A stretch of 59,458 nucleotides of DNA, taken from the NCBI RefSeq assembly GCF_003596335.1, contig NZ_QZCH01000026.1, forward strand, positions 1 to 59,458, read 5' to 3'. Made by a program: the position numbers and the translations under genes. Under the pieces are notes generated by a model. It saw nothing but the letters and a program-made list of their open reading frames with translations, searched no databases and had not been told where the DNA came from. The stretch's first letter is position 1; each line of letters opens with the position of its first letter. Shown here piece after piece: positions 1 to 9,562 of the stretch. Origin of the DNA: Motilimonas pumila. GTDB taxonomy: Bacteria; Pseudomonadota; Gammaproteobacteria; Enterobacterales; CBDFNC01.

Positions 1-11
1 AGGCTTAACCA
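1..11 (+). rRNA. 23S rRNA, last bases of the 3' end
   Basis: The window opens with AGGCTTAACC, the usual final bases of gammaproteobacterial 23S rRNA. Only this tail is present; the rest of the operon lies upstream. A short inverted repeat follows (arms 14-20 and 26-32) in the 23S-5S spacer and may be part of the processing stem. The exact 3' end is approximate. Confidence 0.7.
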
Positions 12-105
12 TACAACACCTAAGCGGTGTTGAAGCCAAAGAATTACGAAGTGCTTGTGAACGAGAAGTTTGAGAACTGATAGCGGCTTTCCGAATTAAA
101 GTTTA

Positions 106-224
106 TGCTTGGCGGCCATAGCGCTGTGGCCCCACCTGATCCCATGCCGAACTCAGAAGTGAAACGCAGTAGCGCCGATGGTAGTGTGGGGTTTCCCCAT
201 GTGAGAGTAGGTCACCGCCAAGCT
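106..224 (+). rRNA. rrf: 5S rRNA
   Basis: A 5S rRNA of about 118 bases. It begins TGCTTGGCGGCCATAGCG and ends GTCACCGCCAAGC, so the two ends pair as helix I. The internal CCCACCTGATCCCATGCCGA and GAACTCAGAAGTGAAACG segments are the conserved 5S core. It sits about 95 bases after the 23S end and is followed at once by a strong terminator. No tRNA gene lies between it and the terminator. Ends are good to a few bases. Confidence 0.95.
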
Positions 225-235
225 TTGAATTAGAG

Positions 236-267
236 AAAAGGCCATCCTAACGGATGGCCTTTTTTTA
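236..267 (+). terminator. rRNA operon terminator
   Basis: A perfect GC-rich hairpin (AGGCCATCC / GGATGGCCT, four-base loop) runs into seven T residues just after 5S rRNA. This is a textbook rho-independent terminator closing the rRNA operon. Confidence 0.9.
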
Positions 268-431
268 TGCCTAAAATATATTGCAAAATTATCATTCCAC
301 ATCATTTTATTTTAATTAAAAGCTGATCTTGCTCACTTTCTGCTATTTCCTAATTTTCTTTTGATAATATCCGTCATAAATATTCGATAAAGTATGCTTT
401 ACTGGATGTAATAAAAATGAAAGGGATAGCT

Positions 432-2489
432 ATGAATTTCCGAGTGAAAAATGGTTGGTCTGAAAAGCTGGGGGTGACTCTGACTCGCTCTGGCGCCAAC
501 TTTTGTATTTATACCCGTCTGGCCGAAGACGTTGAGCTGTTATTTTTTGATGATGAGAATGACACCGAAGCTTCCCATATCTTTCGCTTGTCTGAAACAG
601 AAAACCGTACCGCATATTATTGGCATATCTTTATTGAAGGAGTGAAACCCGGACAACTATACGGTTTTCGTGTCAATGGGCCATATCGACCGAGTGAAGG
701 CACCGCATTTGATAAAGAAAAGGTGCTACTAGATCCTTATGGGGTGTTGGTTTCCAAAGGCGATAATTATGATCGCCATCTCGCGGCGAAACCTGGCTGT
801 AATGAAGCGGCTTGTTTGAAAAGCATTGTTGCGGATGTGGATGATTATGACTGGGAAGATGATGAGCATCCTCGTCATTCTTTCAAAAAAACAGTAATTT
901 ATGAAATGCACGTGGGGGGCTTTACTCGTCATTCAAGCTCACAAGTGGCAGATGATAAAAAAGGCACTTACGCAGGCTTAATCGAAAAGATCCCATATTT
1001 AAAAGAGCTCGGTGTTACCGCGGTAGAGTTGCTCCCCGTGTATCAATTTGATGAAGATGAGCATCATGCCGGATTGTGTAATTATTGGGGTTATAGCCCA
1101 ATTTCGTTTTTTGCGCCGCATCGAGGTTACAGCTCAGATAAATCGCTACTTGGGCCGCTTAACGAATTCAGGGACATGGTTAAAGCCCTGCATAAGGCTG
1201 ATATCGAAGTTATTCTAGATGTGGTTTATAACCACACTGCCGAAGGGGGCGATGGGGGACCGACGCTTTCGTTTAGAGGCTTCGATAATGGTTCATATTA
1301 TATTTTGTCTGAAGACCGCAGCGAGTATAAGAACTACAGCGGCTGTGGCAATACTTTTAATGGTACCCATTCTGTCTGTCGCCGGTTAATCACTGATAGC
1401 TTGCACTTTTGGGTTGAAAAGATGCATGTTGATGGTTTTCGCTTTGATCTTGCCTCTATTTTATCCCGTGATGAAAGTGGCATGCCGATGGCGAACCCTC
1501 CTACGCTATGGAGCATAGACACAGATCCGGTTTTATCGTCGACTAAGTTGATAGCAGAAGCTTGGGATGCTGGCGGTCTATATCAAGTAGGTAACTTAGC
1601 AGGTCAACGTTGGCGTGAATGGAACGGACAGTTCAGAGATGATGTTAGGCGTTTTGTTCGCGGTGATGAAGACATGTTAAGTAAATTGGCTAATAGGTTG
1701 ATTGGCAGCCCAGATATCTATGGTCATCATCAAGTAGAGCCGGATAAGACGATCAACTTTATTACCTGTCACGATGGTTTTACGCTTTATGACTTAGTTG
1801 CATATAACGAAAAGCATAACCAAGCCAACGGTGAAGAAAACCGCGACGGTACAAACGAAAACTATAGCTGGAACCATGGTGTTGAGGGACCCAGCGAAGA
1901 CCCCGTGATTGAGTCTTTACGACTTCAGCAAATGAAGAATTTGCTGACCATTACGTTATTATCGTTAGGCACGCCAATGATCCAAATGGGTGATGAAATG
2001 GCGCGTACTCAACATGGAAACAACAACGGTTATTGTCAAAATAGTGAGGACTTTTGGTTAGACTGGAGCCTTATCGAAAAAAATGCTGACATGTTTGAAT
2101 TTACCAAAACCCTTATCCATCTAAAAGTGGCTCAGGGCGAACAGGTATTTCGGGCCACTAAGCGTACGCCGCTAGACCAAGTATTAAAAGAGTCCAACAT
2201 AAAATGGCATGGAGTGGAAGTTGGCAAGCCTGATTGGAGCGAGCATTCTCGTGCTCTCGCTATAGAGACATCCCCTTACGGCCGCACTTATGGCATGTAC
2301 TGTATTTTGAACGCTTACTGGGAGCCGTTAGAGTTTCAGCTACCTGCTGCGCCCTCCGGCGTGTGGCGTGTCGCTATTGATACCGGTCAGCCATCGCCTA
2401 ACGATATTGTGAGGGGATTACCTGATACAATTGTAAAAGGAAAAAAATATACCGTTAAACCACGCAGTATTGTCGTGCTGGTCAGTTAG
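432..2489 (+). CDS. glgX: GlgX-type glycogen debranching enzyme (isoamylase family)
   Basis: Hydrolyses alpha-1,6 branches of glycogen limit dextrins in the cytoplasm (GH13 isoamylase/GlgX subgroup). An N-terminal CBM48-like domain (about residues 5-110) precedes a TIM barrel. The GH13 landmarks are all present: DVVYNH, the nucleophile Asp in DGFRFD (about 339), the acid/base Glu in IAEAWD (about 376) and the HD pair (about 447-448). The length, about 685 residues, suits the family. An in-frame ATG exists at 417, but the ATG at 432 has an AAGGGA ribosome site five bases upstream and gives the better start. The gene stands alone, not in a glg cluster, directly behind the rRNA operon. Confidence 0.88.
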   Translation: MNFRVKNGWSEKLGVTLTRSGANFCIYTRLAEDVELLFFDDENDTEASHIFRLSETENRTAYYWHIFIEGVKPGQLYGFRVNGPYRPSEGTAFDKEKVLLDPYGVLVSKGDNYDRHLAAKPGCNEAACLKSIVADVDDYDWEDDEHPRHSFKKTVIYEMHVGGFTRHSSSQVADDKKGTYAGLIEKIPYLKELGVTAVELLPVYQFDEDEHHAGLCNYWGYSPISFFAPHRGYSSDKSLLGPLNEFRDMVKALHKADIEVILDVVYNHTAEGGDGGPTLSFRGFDNGSYYILSEDRSEYKNYSGCGNTFNGTHSVCRRLITDSLHFWVEKMHVDGFRFDLASILSRDESGMPMANPPTLWSIDTDPVLSSTKLIAEAWDAGGLYQVGNLAGQRWREWNGQFRDDVRRFVRGDEDMLSKLANRLIGSPDIYGHHQVEPDKTINFITCHDGFTLYDLVAYNEKHNQANGEENRDGTNENYSWNHGVEGPSEDPVIESLRLQQMKNLLTITLLSLGTPMIQMGDEMARTQHGNNNGYCQNSEDFWLDWSLIEKNADMFEFTKTLIHLKVAQGEQVFRATKRTPLDQVLKESNIKWHGVEVGKPDWSEHSRALAIETSPYGRTYGMYCILNAYWEPLEFQLPAAPSGVWRVAIDTGQPSPNDIVRGLPDTIVKGKKYTVKPRSIVVLVS

Positions 2490-2508
2490 TCCAATTTTCA
2501 TTTCTTTT

Positions 2509-2548
2509 GGTATTAATGCAGACAAGATTTTGGTTCTGCATTAATACC
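2509..2548. repeat. Perfect 14-bp inverted repeat between glgX and argA
   Basis: Arms 2509-2522 (GGTATTAATGCAGA) and 2535-2548 (its exact reverse complement) flank a 12-base loop. No T-run follows the 3' arm, so it is a poor intrinsic terminator. It lies about 60 bases before argA and could be a processing or regulatory element. The TATTAATGCA halves loosely resemble arginine-repressor half-sites, which is only a suggestion. Confidence 0.6.
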
Positions 2549-2610
2549 GGTTAAACTAGCTGTCACGATAAAGCCGTTTTAGGTCTATTGCCGCAAAGGA
2601 GTCGTCAGCG

Positions 2611-3933
2611 TTGGCCCAAGATACAGATGTCATAGTAAGCAGTTTTAGGCATTCCGCCCCTTACATTAATGCCCACCGAAATAAAACCTTTGTATTAATG
2701 CTTGGCGGTGAAGCCCTTGATCATGAAAACTTCCAAGATATTGTCAGTGATATTGCTTTGCTTAACAGCTTAGGCGTGAAGCTGGTTTTGGTGTTTGGTT
2801 TTCGACCGCAAATTGATGCGGCATTATTAGCCCGTGATTTACCTAGCCGCTTCGCAGATAACCTGCGCATTACGGATGACCAAGGATTAGATGTTGTAAA
2901 GCAAGTTGTGGGTAAACTGCTGATCGATATCCAGGCCACTTTTTCTATGGGTGTGGTCAACTCACCGATGCAAGGCTCTCGTATTAACGTCATGTCGGGT
3001 AACTTTATGGTCGCCCAACCTATTGGCGTGCGCGATGGCATCGACTTTTGTCACACGGGTAAAATTCGTCGTGTGGATACTGACAGCATTCGCTGGCAAT
3101 TAAATCAAGGGGCTATTGTGGTCGTGCCACCAATTGGTTATTCGATCACGGGTGAAGCATTTAATTTGTCTGCAGAAGAAGTGGCGACTCAAGTTGCGAT
3201 AGGGTTAAAAGCCGATAAGATCATTGGTTTTTGTTCGAATCAAGGCGTATTGGATGATAAAGACCGTGTTATCAATGAGATGTTACCTTCCGAAGCAGAA
3301 ACTCGCTTAACCGAGTTAACGGACTCTGATTCGGGTACTGTGCGTTATTTAAGAGCTGCTATTGCCTCTTGCTATGCCGGGGTCAAACGCAGTCATTTGG
3401 TGAGCTACCAAGAAAGTGGCGCACTTTTAAAAGAGTTATTTACTCGCGACGGTGTTGGTACACAAATTGTCACTGAAAGTTACGAAAAAGTCCGCGATGC
3501 TAATATTGAAGACATAGGCGGTATCTTAGAGTTGATCCAACCTTTAGAAGAAAAAGGCATCTTGGTTAAACGCTCTCGTGAACTGCTTGAATCTGAAATT
3601 GAACGCTTCACCGTAGTAGAGCGAGACGGCATGATTATTGGTTGCGCAGCGCTCTATTGTTTCCCTGAGAATAAAATGGGGGAGTTGGCTTGTGTGGTCA
3701 GTCACCCTAAATATCGAAGAGGTAGCCGAGGAGACAGCTTAGTTAGGCATATTGAAGCTCAGGCCATTAAAATGGGTTTAGAGAAAATTTATGTGCTAAC
3801 GACGCAGAGTATTCATTGGTTTCGTGAGCGTGGTTTTGAGCCGGCAGATATTCAGGATTTACCGGATAAAAAGCAGCAAATGTATAACTTTCAACGTAAC
3901 TCAAAAATACTCATTAAGTCTTTAACCCACTAA
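2611..3933 (+). CDS. argA: Amino-acid N-acetyltransferase ArgA (N-acetylglutamate synthase)
   Basis: Makes N-acetylglutamate from glutamate and acetyl-CoA, the first step of arginine synthesis. An amino-acid-kinase fold (about residues 20-285), which in this family binds the arginine effector, is followed by a GNAT domain (about 295-435) with the acetyl-CoA loop around residues 363-380 (VVSHPKYRRGSRGDS). The 440 residues match E. coli ArgA. The start is a TTG; AAAGGA lies about ten bases upstream and no better start is in reach. The stop overlaps the stop of the next, convergent gene by four bases. Confidence 0.93.
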   Translation: MAQDTDVIVSSFRHSAPYINAHRNKTFVLMLGGEALDHENFQDIVSDIALLNSLGVKLVLVFGFRPQIDAALLARDLPSRFADNLRITDDQGLDVVKQVVGKLLIDIQATFSMGVVNSPMQGSRINVMSGNFMVAQPIGVRDGIDFCHTGKIRRVDTDSIRWQLNQGAIVVVPPIGYSITGEAFNLSAEEVATQVAIGLKADKIIGFCSNQGVLDDKDRVINEMLPSEAETRLTELTDSDSGTVRYLRAAIASCYAGVKRSHLVSYQESGALLKELFTRDGVGTQIVTESYEKVRDANIEDIGGILELIQPLEEKGILVKRSRELLESEIERFTVVERDGMIIGCAALYCFPENKMGELACVVSHPKYRRGSRGDSLVRHIEAQAIKMGLEKIYVLTTQSIHWFRERGFEPADIQDLPDKKQQMYNFQRNSKILIKSLTH

Positions 3934-4157
3934 ATCAAGAGTGCTTCTACGTTTACTACGCACCAATCTGCTGTTTGTTGCAGCTGCTGATTAATCATCA
4001 GTTGCAACATATCGTCACTGCCTAAATACGCTTTTTCATCATAAATACACAATTCAGTATCGTGGTTTCGGCAAATATAGTAAGGGGTTTCTAAGGTCAT
4101 TTGTCCTTTACAGCCGTCTTCGCTAAAGTAGGTAACTCGATACAATTTATTGCTCAT
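3930..4157 (-). CDS. Small conserved-looking protein of unknown function
   Basis: A 75-residue soluble protein that I do not recognise. It has no signal peptide or membrane segment, and contains three cysteines (GCKG, YICRN, LCIYD) and a final CVVNVEALLI strand. The frame extends to 4208, but the ATG at 4157 has GAGGG five bases upstream and is preferred. It is tail-to-tail with argA, sharing four bases, and starts about 60 bases from the divergent gene at 4214. The tight convergent fit and clear ribosome site support a real gene. Confidence 0.6.
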   Translation of the reverse strand: MSNKLYRVTYFSEDGCKGQMTLETPYYICRNHDTELCIYDEKAYLGSDDMLQLMINQQLQQTADWCVVNVEALLI

Positions 4158-4213
4158 GTAGCCCTCAATGCGTTGCAGTGTTTTAATTCGGTTTTTGAGT
4201 ATAGACAAAGAAT

Positions 4214-5089
4214 GTGAATATTATGTTAAAAAAAAGACCTGGTCTGGCAACTTATATTTTTGGCATTTTCTTGCTTGCTGGGATTGGTTGTTTAAGTCTA
4301 TACAAACTGGCCGACATAACGATATTCCCTGAAACGACTGCATTCTACTCTGGTAAAGGCACCGCGATAGAGCTGGCCACCTGTCCAGCCTTTACCGAAT
4401 TTTCACATCCCAAACCTTTGCTTGACGTGTTTACATTACTCAGTTGGAACGTTTATAAGTTTCAGTCTCAGGGCTGGGCTCAGGAAATTCAACACGCTGC
4501 ACAGCAAAATCAGCTGATTCTATTACAAGAAGCCGTCATTAAACCGTCGACTCGAGCCATGTGGAAAGATTATCAATATGGTTGGCTGATAGCGGCTGCA
4601 TTTTCGGATAAAGAAGCGGTGATGGGAGCACAGCTGCTTTACCAAGGGGCGCCTTTAAAAGCCTGTGTGACCAAATACCAAGAGCCTTGGATTGTATTTC
4701 CAAAGACGGCCTTAGCGGCAGTTTTTCCTATCGCAGATAAAGCGCTACTTGTGGTGAATATTCACGGCGTAAATTTCACCTATGATGATGAAGACTTACA
4801 GCGGCAACTCGACCCTCTACTTTTGATGGTACAACAGCATCAAGGGCCAGTTATTTTTGCTGGCGACATGAATACTTGGAGTCAAAGCCGCAGCGAGTTA
4901 CTCGATAAAGGGCTGAGTCAACTTGGATTAAAGACGGTGTCGCTGGCAGATGATCAGCGTAGTCAGTTTTGGGGCTATCCACTTGATCATGTGTACTACC
5001 GTGGTTTAAAGCTTGAGCAGGCCACTGTGAAACCTACTCAAGCATCTGATCACCACCCGATACAGGCGAGGTTTAAATTGCTTGATTAA
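4214..5089 (+). CDS. Endonuclease/exonuclease/phosphatase-fold protein, membrane-anchored
   Basis: An EEP-superfamily hydrolase (DNase I/exonuclease III fold), substrate unknown. Metal and catalytic landmarks are visible: the LSWNVYK strand with its Asn, the Glu of LLQEAV, the FAGDMNTW Asp/Asn pair and the C-terminal SDHHP. A hydrophobic segment near residues 12-30 suggests a signal anchor, so the domain probably lies in the periplasm. The start at 4214 is GTG; an ATG at 4223 is equally possible and neither has a strong ribosome site. The stop overlaps that of mltD by four bases. The family is clear; which ester it cuts is not. Confidence 0.8.
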   Translation: MNIMLKKRPGLATYIFGIFLLAGIGCLSLYKLADITIFPETTAFYSGKGTAIELATCPAFTEFSHPKPLLDVFTLLSWNVYKFQSQGWAQEIQHAAQQNQLILLQEAVIKPSTRAMWKDYQYGWLIAAAFSDKEAVMGAQLLYQGAPLKACVTKYQEPWIVFPKTALAAVFPIADKALLVVNIHGVNFTYDDEDLQRQLDPLLLMVQQHQGPVIFAGDMNTWSQSRSELLDKGLSQLGLKTVSLADDQRSQFWGYPLDHVYYRGLKLEQATVKPTQASDHHPIQARFKLLD

Positions 5090-6666
5090 GCGCTTTGGTC
5101 CGTCACATCAACAAATAACTTTAATTTCTGACCTGGCTGCAAGTATTGATTACTGTTTAGCTTATTCCACTCGATGACATCGGCAACACGCAACTTAAAC
5201 TTGGCGGCAATCGTGCTCAGTGAGTCGCCATTTCTCACCGTGTAGGTAATGCGTTTTTGCGTGAGCGGGTTTACTTGTTTGGATGTTGAAGTGTTTGCTG
5301 CGGTCGCTTTAGGCTGCCAAATGATTAACTCTTGCCCGAGCTTCAAGGTGGTTTTTGTGCTGATGCCATTCCAGCGCGCTAAGTCTTTATAATTTACCTT
5401 ATACTGGCGCGCTATCTGCCATAATGTATCGCCTGACTTGACCTTGTATTTGTGCTTTACTTTGCCCTTCACCTGCTGTTTTTTGGCGAGCTTCGGCTGC
5501 GCGCTTATTTGATACGATGATTGTGACGGGTTTGCAGAAGGGATTAATAGGTATTTACCGGCACGAATATTATTGCTAGAAAGGTTGTTAGCACTTTTCA
5601 ATACTTTTACTTGGGTATCAAACTTTTGCGCAATGCCGCCTAATGAATCACCGGGTTGGATCTTGTATCTTTGCCACTGAACTCTTTTGGCATATGGTAT
5701 TTTTGCCAATGCAAGGGCGAAGTTCTCAGCTTTTTCAACTGGCACTAGCAATTCATGGGGGCCATTAGGTGAGGTGGCCCAACGATTAAATGCCGGGTTA
5801 ATTAGGTGCAGCGCTTGTAAGTCCATTTCAGCAAGCTCTGCGGCATAGGCTAAATCGATTTGAGCGCCGGTTTCGACTTTTGCCAGTACGGGGGTGTTGG
5901 CTATTGGCGGAACATTGATGTTGTACTCTTCACTGCGACTGAGAAGGTCGGTGAGTGCCAGTAATTTGGGTACATATGCTTTAGTTTCTTTGGGGAGTTC
6001 AAGGTTCCAAAAGTCCGCAGGTTTACCTGCTATGCGATTCTTTTTAATAGCGCGAAGCACACGGCCCTCACCGGAATTATACGCTGCAATGGCGTGTAAC
6101 CAGTCTCCATCCATCATCTTATGTAAGTATTCTAAGTAATCTAATGCGGCGTTTGTGGAGCGAATAACGTCACGTCGGCCGTCATACCACCAATCTTGCT
6201 CAAGGCCAAAACGTTTACCCGTTGATGAAATAATTTGCCACATGCCAGCTGCGCCACCATGGGAATATGCAAATGGATCAAAGGCGCTTTCAACAACAGG
6301 TAGCAACGCCAACTCCAGCGGCATATCGCGTTTTTTGATTTCCTGAACAACTAAGTACATAAATGGCTCTGCGCGAGCAGCAACACGGCGCATGTGTTCT
6401 GGGTGTTTTAAGTACCAGTTTCTGTGTTTGGTGATACGGTCATTGTCGGGCACTGGAATATGGAAACCTGCTTCGATTTCATCCCATAAATCAAGGTGTG
6501 CTTTGGGGGCTAACTTCACGATGGGCTTGACTGTTTCAGGCACCATCCCAGCAGAGTTATCATGACTGCTAACAGTATTCACTGCCTCTTCTTGTTCAAC
6601 CGAAGTGTGAGTGGTTTGACATCCTGTTAGCACCACCGCAAGGGGCAATAAATATTTTAACTTCAT
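5086..6666 (-). CDS. mltD: Membrane-bound lytic murein transglycosylase D
   Basis: Cleaves the MurNAc-GlcNAc bond of peptidoglycan from the outer membrane. The protein starts with a lipoprotein signal (lipobox LTGC, Cys about 16). An SLT family 1 domain (about residues 95-230) has the catalytic Glu in VVESAFDPFAYS and the AGMWQI motif. Three LysM domains follow (about 340-385, 405-450 and 470-516), each opening with a GDS/GDT-type turn. Three LysM repeats are one more than the two usual in E. coli MltD, in 526 residues overall. gloB lies upstream on the same strand, as in E. coli. Confidence 0.93.
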   Translation of the reverse strand: MKLKYLLPLAVVLTGCQTTHTSVEQEEAVNTVSSHDNSAGMVPETVKPIVKLAPKAHLDLWDEIEAGFHIPVPDNDRITKHRNWYLKHPEHMRRVAARAEPFMYLVVQEIKKRDMPLELALLPVVESAFDPFAYSHGGAAGMWQIISSTGKRFGLEQDWWYDGRRDVIRSTNAALDYLEYLHKMMDGDWLHAIAAYNSGEGRVLRAIKKNRIAGKPADFWNLELPKETKAYVPKLLALTDLLSRSEEYNINVPPIANTPVLAKVETGAQIDLAYAAELAEMDLQALHLINPAFNRWATSPNGPHELLVPVEKAENFALALAKIPYAKRVQWQRYKIQPGDSLGGIAQKFDTQVKVLKSANNLSSNNIRAGKYLLIPSANPSQSSYQISAQPKLAKKQQVKGKVKHKYKVKSGDTLWQIARQYKVNYKDLARWNGISTKTTLKLGQELIIWQPKATAANTSTSKQVNPLTQKRITYTVRNGDSLSTIAAKFKLRVADVIEWNKLNSNQYLQPGQKLKLFVDVTDQSA

Positions 6667-6729
6667 GGTATACCAGCTTCCTAAAAATCAGCAGGTATGT
6701 TAGAGGTTGCTTATCCATGGTGCAAGGGA

Positions 6730-7536
6730 CTAACTCTCATCTTTCCATTTTCGCAGTAAGCTAAATACTTCTAAGTTATCTTGTGTGGGCAAGGCAAAGT
6801 GCAGCTGGACAGCATGTTGAACGCTGGCATGTTGAACGCGAAGAAACGGATTATACGTGATCTCTTGAGCTAAGGTGACAGGAACAGAAGGCACGCCTTG
6901 TTGCTGGCATTTAGCCACTTGCTTTAATCTGCGTAGTAAATCTTGGTTGTCTGGTTCGACTTTGAGTGCAAAACTCAAATTGTTAAGAGTGTATTCATGG
7001 GCTGGATAGATGACGGTGTCTTGAGGCAGCGCCGCAATGCGGGCTAAGCTCTGTTGCATCTGTGCCATTGAGCCTTCAAAGACCCGGCCGCAGCCGGCTG
7101 AAAACAGACTATCGCCGGAGAAAAGATGGTCTTGGTGTAAATACCCCACGTGCTCCAATGTGTGACCGCTTAAGTCCATAACGGTAAAACTCAGCCCCTT
7201 GATATCAATCGTGTCGCCGGGTGAGACCTTGGTAGCATGTTGGCTGATGTTATACTTGGTAGGAACTTTTAAGCCCGCAGGGGTGTCCTGCCAATGGGGG
7301 GCGTAAATTGTTACGTCAGCGTCTTGTTGGTGACAGATTTCAAGCACCGCACCCATGTGGTCGCCGTGATAATGCGTCAATAAGATAGCGTCTAAACTTA
7401 TGTTATGCTTTGATAAGTAATCACAAGCTGCATTTGCATCGCCAGGATCAACTAAAATGCTAACGGCTGGTTCAGTACTTTGAATTAGCCAAATGTAATT
7501 ATCTTGGAATGCAGGAATTGTGATAATTTTAAGCAT
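6730..7536 (-). CDS. gloB: Hydroxyacylglutathione hydrolase (glyoxalase II)
   Basis: Hydrolyses S-lactoylglutathione to lactate and glutathione, the second step of methylglyoxal detoxification, in the cytoplasm. The metallo-beta-lactamase metal motif THYHGDH is present near residue 55, with later metal ligands in DLSGHTLEHVGY and the YPAHEYT motif typical of GloB; a C-terminal HAGH domain follows. The frame opens at 7584, but the ATG at 7536 (MLKIITIPAFQDNYIW) matches family starts and has GGGAA just upstream, giving 268 residues. It is divergent from the yafS-like gene. Confidence 0.93.
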   Translation of the reverse strand: MLKIITIPAFQDNYIWLIQSTEPAVSILVDPGDANAACDYLSKHNISLDAILLTHYHGDHMGAVLEICHQQDADVTIYAPHWQDTPAGLKVPTKYNISQHATKVSPGDTIDIKGLSFTVMDLSGHTLEHVGYLHQDHLFSGDSLFSAGCGRVFEGSMAQMQQSLARIAALPQDTVIYPAHEYTLNNLSFALKVEPDNQDLLRRLKQVAKCQQQGVPSVPVTLAQEITYNPFLRVQHASVQHAVQLHFALPTQDNLEVFSLLRKWKDES

Positions 7537-7605
7537 GGTATTCCCATTAGTTAAACAACTCAGTGCCATCATAAAGCAAACCACGAGTATATTTGAGGTT
7601 TTTTA

Positions 7606-8346
7606 ATGCGCCCAGCAAAAACGCAACGCCAATTTGAACGGCCAATAAAATGGCAAGACATTGCGTCTGGGCTATGGATTGCAGAGCAATTGCAAAATCG
7701 GCTAGACACTTGGTGTCCTCAGTTGTTTGGTTATCATTTGATAAAGCTTGGCTCGCTTAGCAATGAGTTAGATACTCACAGCAGCACCATTCGTCATCAG
7801 GTTTCTATTGCTAAAGGCGGCAACAAAATAGGCTTGTTTGCCAGTAGCCAAGCCTTGCCGATTCAGGCCTCGACCATAGATGCATGCATTCTGACTCATG
7901 GCCTAGATTTTAGCTCTGATCCGCATCAGGTTTTGCGGGAGATTGAACGAGTGCTGACGGCGGATGGTTGCTTAATCTTATCCGGTTTTAACCCGTTTAG
8001 TTGGGTTGGCCTTGGTCGATTATTGCCGATTGTCAGGCATAAGTCGCCCTGGAATGGCCGCATGTTTACTCCGGCTCGCGTACGAGATTGGCTGCATTTA
8101 TTGGGGTTTGAAATTTTAGCGGATGAAGCTTTTGGCTTTGGCTTCAATTCTGGCCGTTATCGTACTTTACAGTGCATAGAACATATGGCGCAGCGCTATA
8201 TGCCAGTAATGTGCGATAACTATTTCATTGTTGCTAAAAAGCGCACACATCCACTCACACCAATAAAAGAAAAGTGGCGCTTAAAGCCACGCTTAATTAG
8301 CGTGCCGATGGCGAATTGTCGCTCAAGTAACCGTCGTCAGGGATAA
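7606..8346 (+). CDS. yafS: YafS-like SAM-dependent methyltransferase-fold protein
   Basis: A class I methyltransferase-fold protein whose substrate is unknown. It resembles E. coli YafS in sequence ([41 protein letters not shown]) and in place, between gloB and rnhA. The usual glycine-rich SAM loop (DxGxGxG) is replaced by KLGSLSNE, so SAM binding is uncertain. The C-terminal 16 or so codons (8297-8346) overlap the end of the convergent rnhA gene by 50 bases. The assignment is by resemblance and gene order. Confidence 0.82.
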   Translation: MRPAKTQRQFERPIKWQDIASGLWIAEQLQNRLDTWCPQLFGYHLIKLGSLSNELDTHSSTIRHQVSIAKGGNKIGLFASSQALPIQASTIDACILTHGLDFSSDPHQVLREIERVLTADGCLILSGFNPFSWVGLGRLLPIVRHKSPWNGRMFTPARVRDWLHLLGFEILADEAFGFGFNSGRYRTLQCIEHMAQRYMPVMCDNYFIVAKKRTHPLTPIKEKWRLKPRLISVPMANCRSSNRRQG

Positions 8347-8782
8347 GTTCATGTGATTCTGCAGCGGTGCGCGCTAAGTCGTCGCAGCGCTCATTATCAG
8401 GGTGGCCAGAGTGGCCTTTTACCCAGCGCCAATCTATCTTATGAAGCTGATTCGCAGCGTCGAGTTGTTGCCATAAATCGACGTTTTTAACCGCCTGTTT
8501 ATTGGCTGTCACCCAACCTTTACGTTTCCAACCGTGGATCCACTGAGTGATGCCTTGGCGCACGTATTGGCTATCTGTGGTTAATATTACTTCACAAGGG
8601 CGAGTGAGTGCGTTCAAGCCGACAATACAGGCGAGTAACTCCATTCGGTTATTTGTCGTTAGGCGATAACCTTGCGATAGTTCTTTTTGATGGCCTCGGT
8701 ATTTGAGTACCACGCCATAACCCCCAGGCCCTGGGTTTCCTAAGCAAGAACCGTCAGTATAAACTTCAACCTGTTTACTCAT
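8297..8782 (-). CDS. rnhA: Ribonuclease HI
   Basis: Degrades the RNA strand of RNA-DNA hybrids. The four-residue DEDD site is visible: Asp in [16 protein letters not shown], Glu in NNRMELLA, Asp in TTDSQYV and Asp in NERCDDLA; the basic-handle segment [11 protein letters not shown] is also present. The frame continues far upstream, but the ATG at 8782 ([11 protein letters not shown]) matches E. coli RnhA and gives 161 residues; the longer version would run into dnaQ. It diverges from dnaQ with 42 bases between starts, the classic rnhA-dnaQ arrangement with overlapping promoters. Confidence 0.95.
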   Translation of the reverse strand: MSKQVEVYTDGSCLGNPGPGGYGVVLKYRGHQKELSQGYRLTTNNRMELLACIVGLNALTRPCEVILTTDSQYVRQGITQWIHGWKRKGWVTANKQAVKNVDLWQQLDAANQLHKIDWRWVKGHSGHPDNERCDDLARTAAESHELIPDDGYLSDNSPSAR

Positions 8783-8824
8783 ATTTGGTAGACTAAGCAT
8801 AATCATTAAAATCTTGAGTGGCAT

Positions 8825-9562
8825 ATGAACACAGAGCAGGCAGTCAGACAAGTGGTTCTTGATACTGAAACCACGGGTATGAACCAAGAGGGTGGACCTC
8901 CACATCTTAATCACAACATTATTGAGATAGGTTGCGTAGAAGTCATAAATCGCAAACTCACGGGTCGCCATTACCACGTTTATGTTAAGCCTGATCGAAA
9001 AATTGATCCTGAAGCTATTGCCGTACATGGTATCACCGACGCTTTTTTGCATGATAAACCGGTATTTTCCGACATTGTCGATGAGTTTCTTGCATTTATC
9101 GATGGGGCTGAGGTCATTGCTCACAACGCATCGTTTGACGTGGGCTTTATGGACTATGAGTTTGCCAAGCTCAAGCGGGGCCTGCCAAAGACGGCCGATA
9201 TTTGCAAAATTACCGACAGTTTACAGCTGGCTAAAGAACGTTTTCCCGGTAAGCGGAACAACCTAGATGTATTATGTGACCGCTATGGCATAGATAACTC
9301 TCACCGTACTTTGCACGGCGCATTGTTAGACGCCGAAATCCTTGCTGACGTATTTTTACTGATGACCGGCGGGCAAACCGCGCTAAACCTGTCACAAGGT
9401 GATGACTCTGGCGGTGGCTCTGATGTCGGCATTCGAAGGTTATCAGCTGAGCGGCCAGCACTAAAAGTCATTAATGTGACAGAGCAAGAACAGCAAGCCC
9501 ATGAATCAAGGTTAGACTTAGTAGCAAAAGGGGGTCAGTGCTTATGGCGAGAAATTCCTTAA
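8825..9562 (+). CDS. dnaQ: DNA polymerase III epsilon subunit (3'-5' proofreading exonuclease)
   Basis: Proofreading exonuclease of the replicative polymerase core. Exo motifs are intact: Exo I (VLDTETTGM, near residue 12), Exo II ([15 protein letters not shown]) and Exo III-epsilon ([18 protein letters not shown]). The C-terminal tail after about residue 185 is the alpha-binding region. The 245 residues match E. coli (243). It is divergent from rnhA; its last 19 bases overlap the start of the next gene, which suggests coupled translation. Confidence 0.95.
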   Translation: MNTEQAVRQVVLDTETTGMNQEGGPPHLNHNIIEIGCVEVINRKLTGRHYHVYVKPDRKIDPEAIAVHGITDAFLHDKPVFSDIVDEFLAFIDGAEVIAHNASFDVGFMDYEFAKLKRGLPKTADICKITDSLQLAKERFPGKRNNLDVLCDRYGIDNSHRTLHGALLDAEILADVFLLMTGGQTALNLSQGDDSGGGSDVGIRRLSAERPALKVINVTEQEQQAHESRLDLVAKGGQCLWREIP

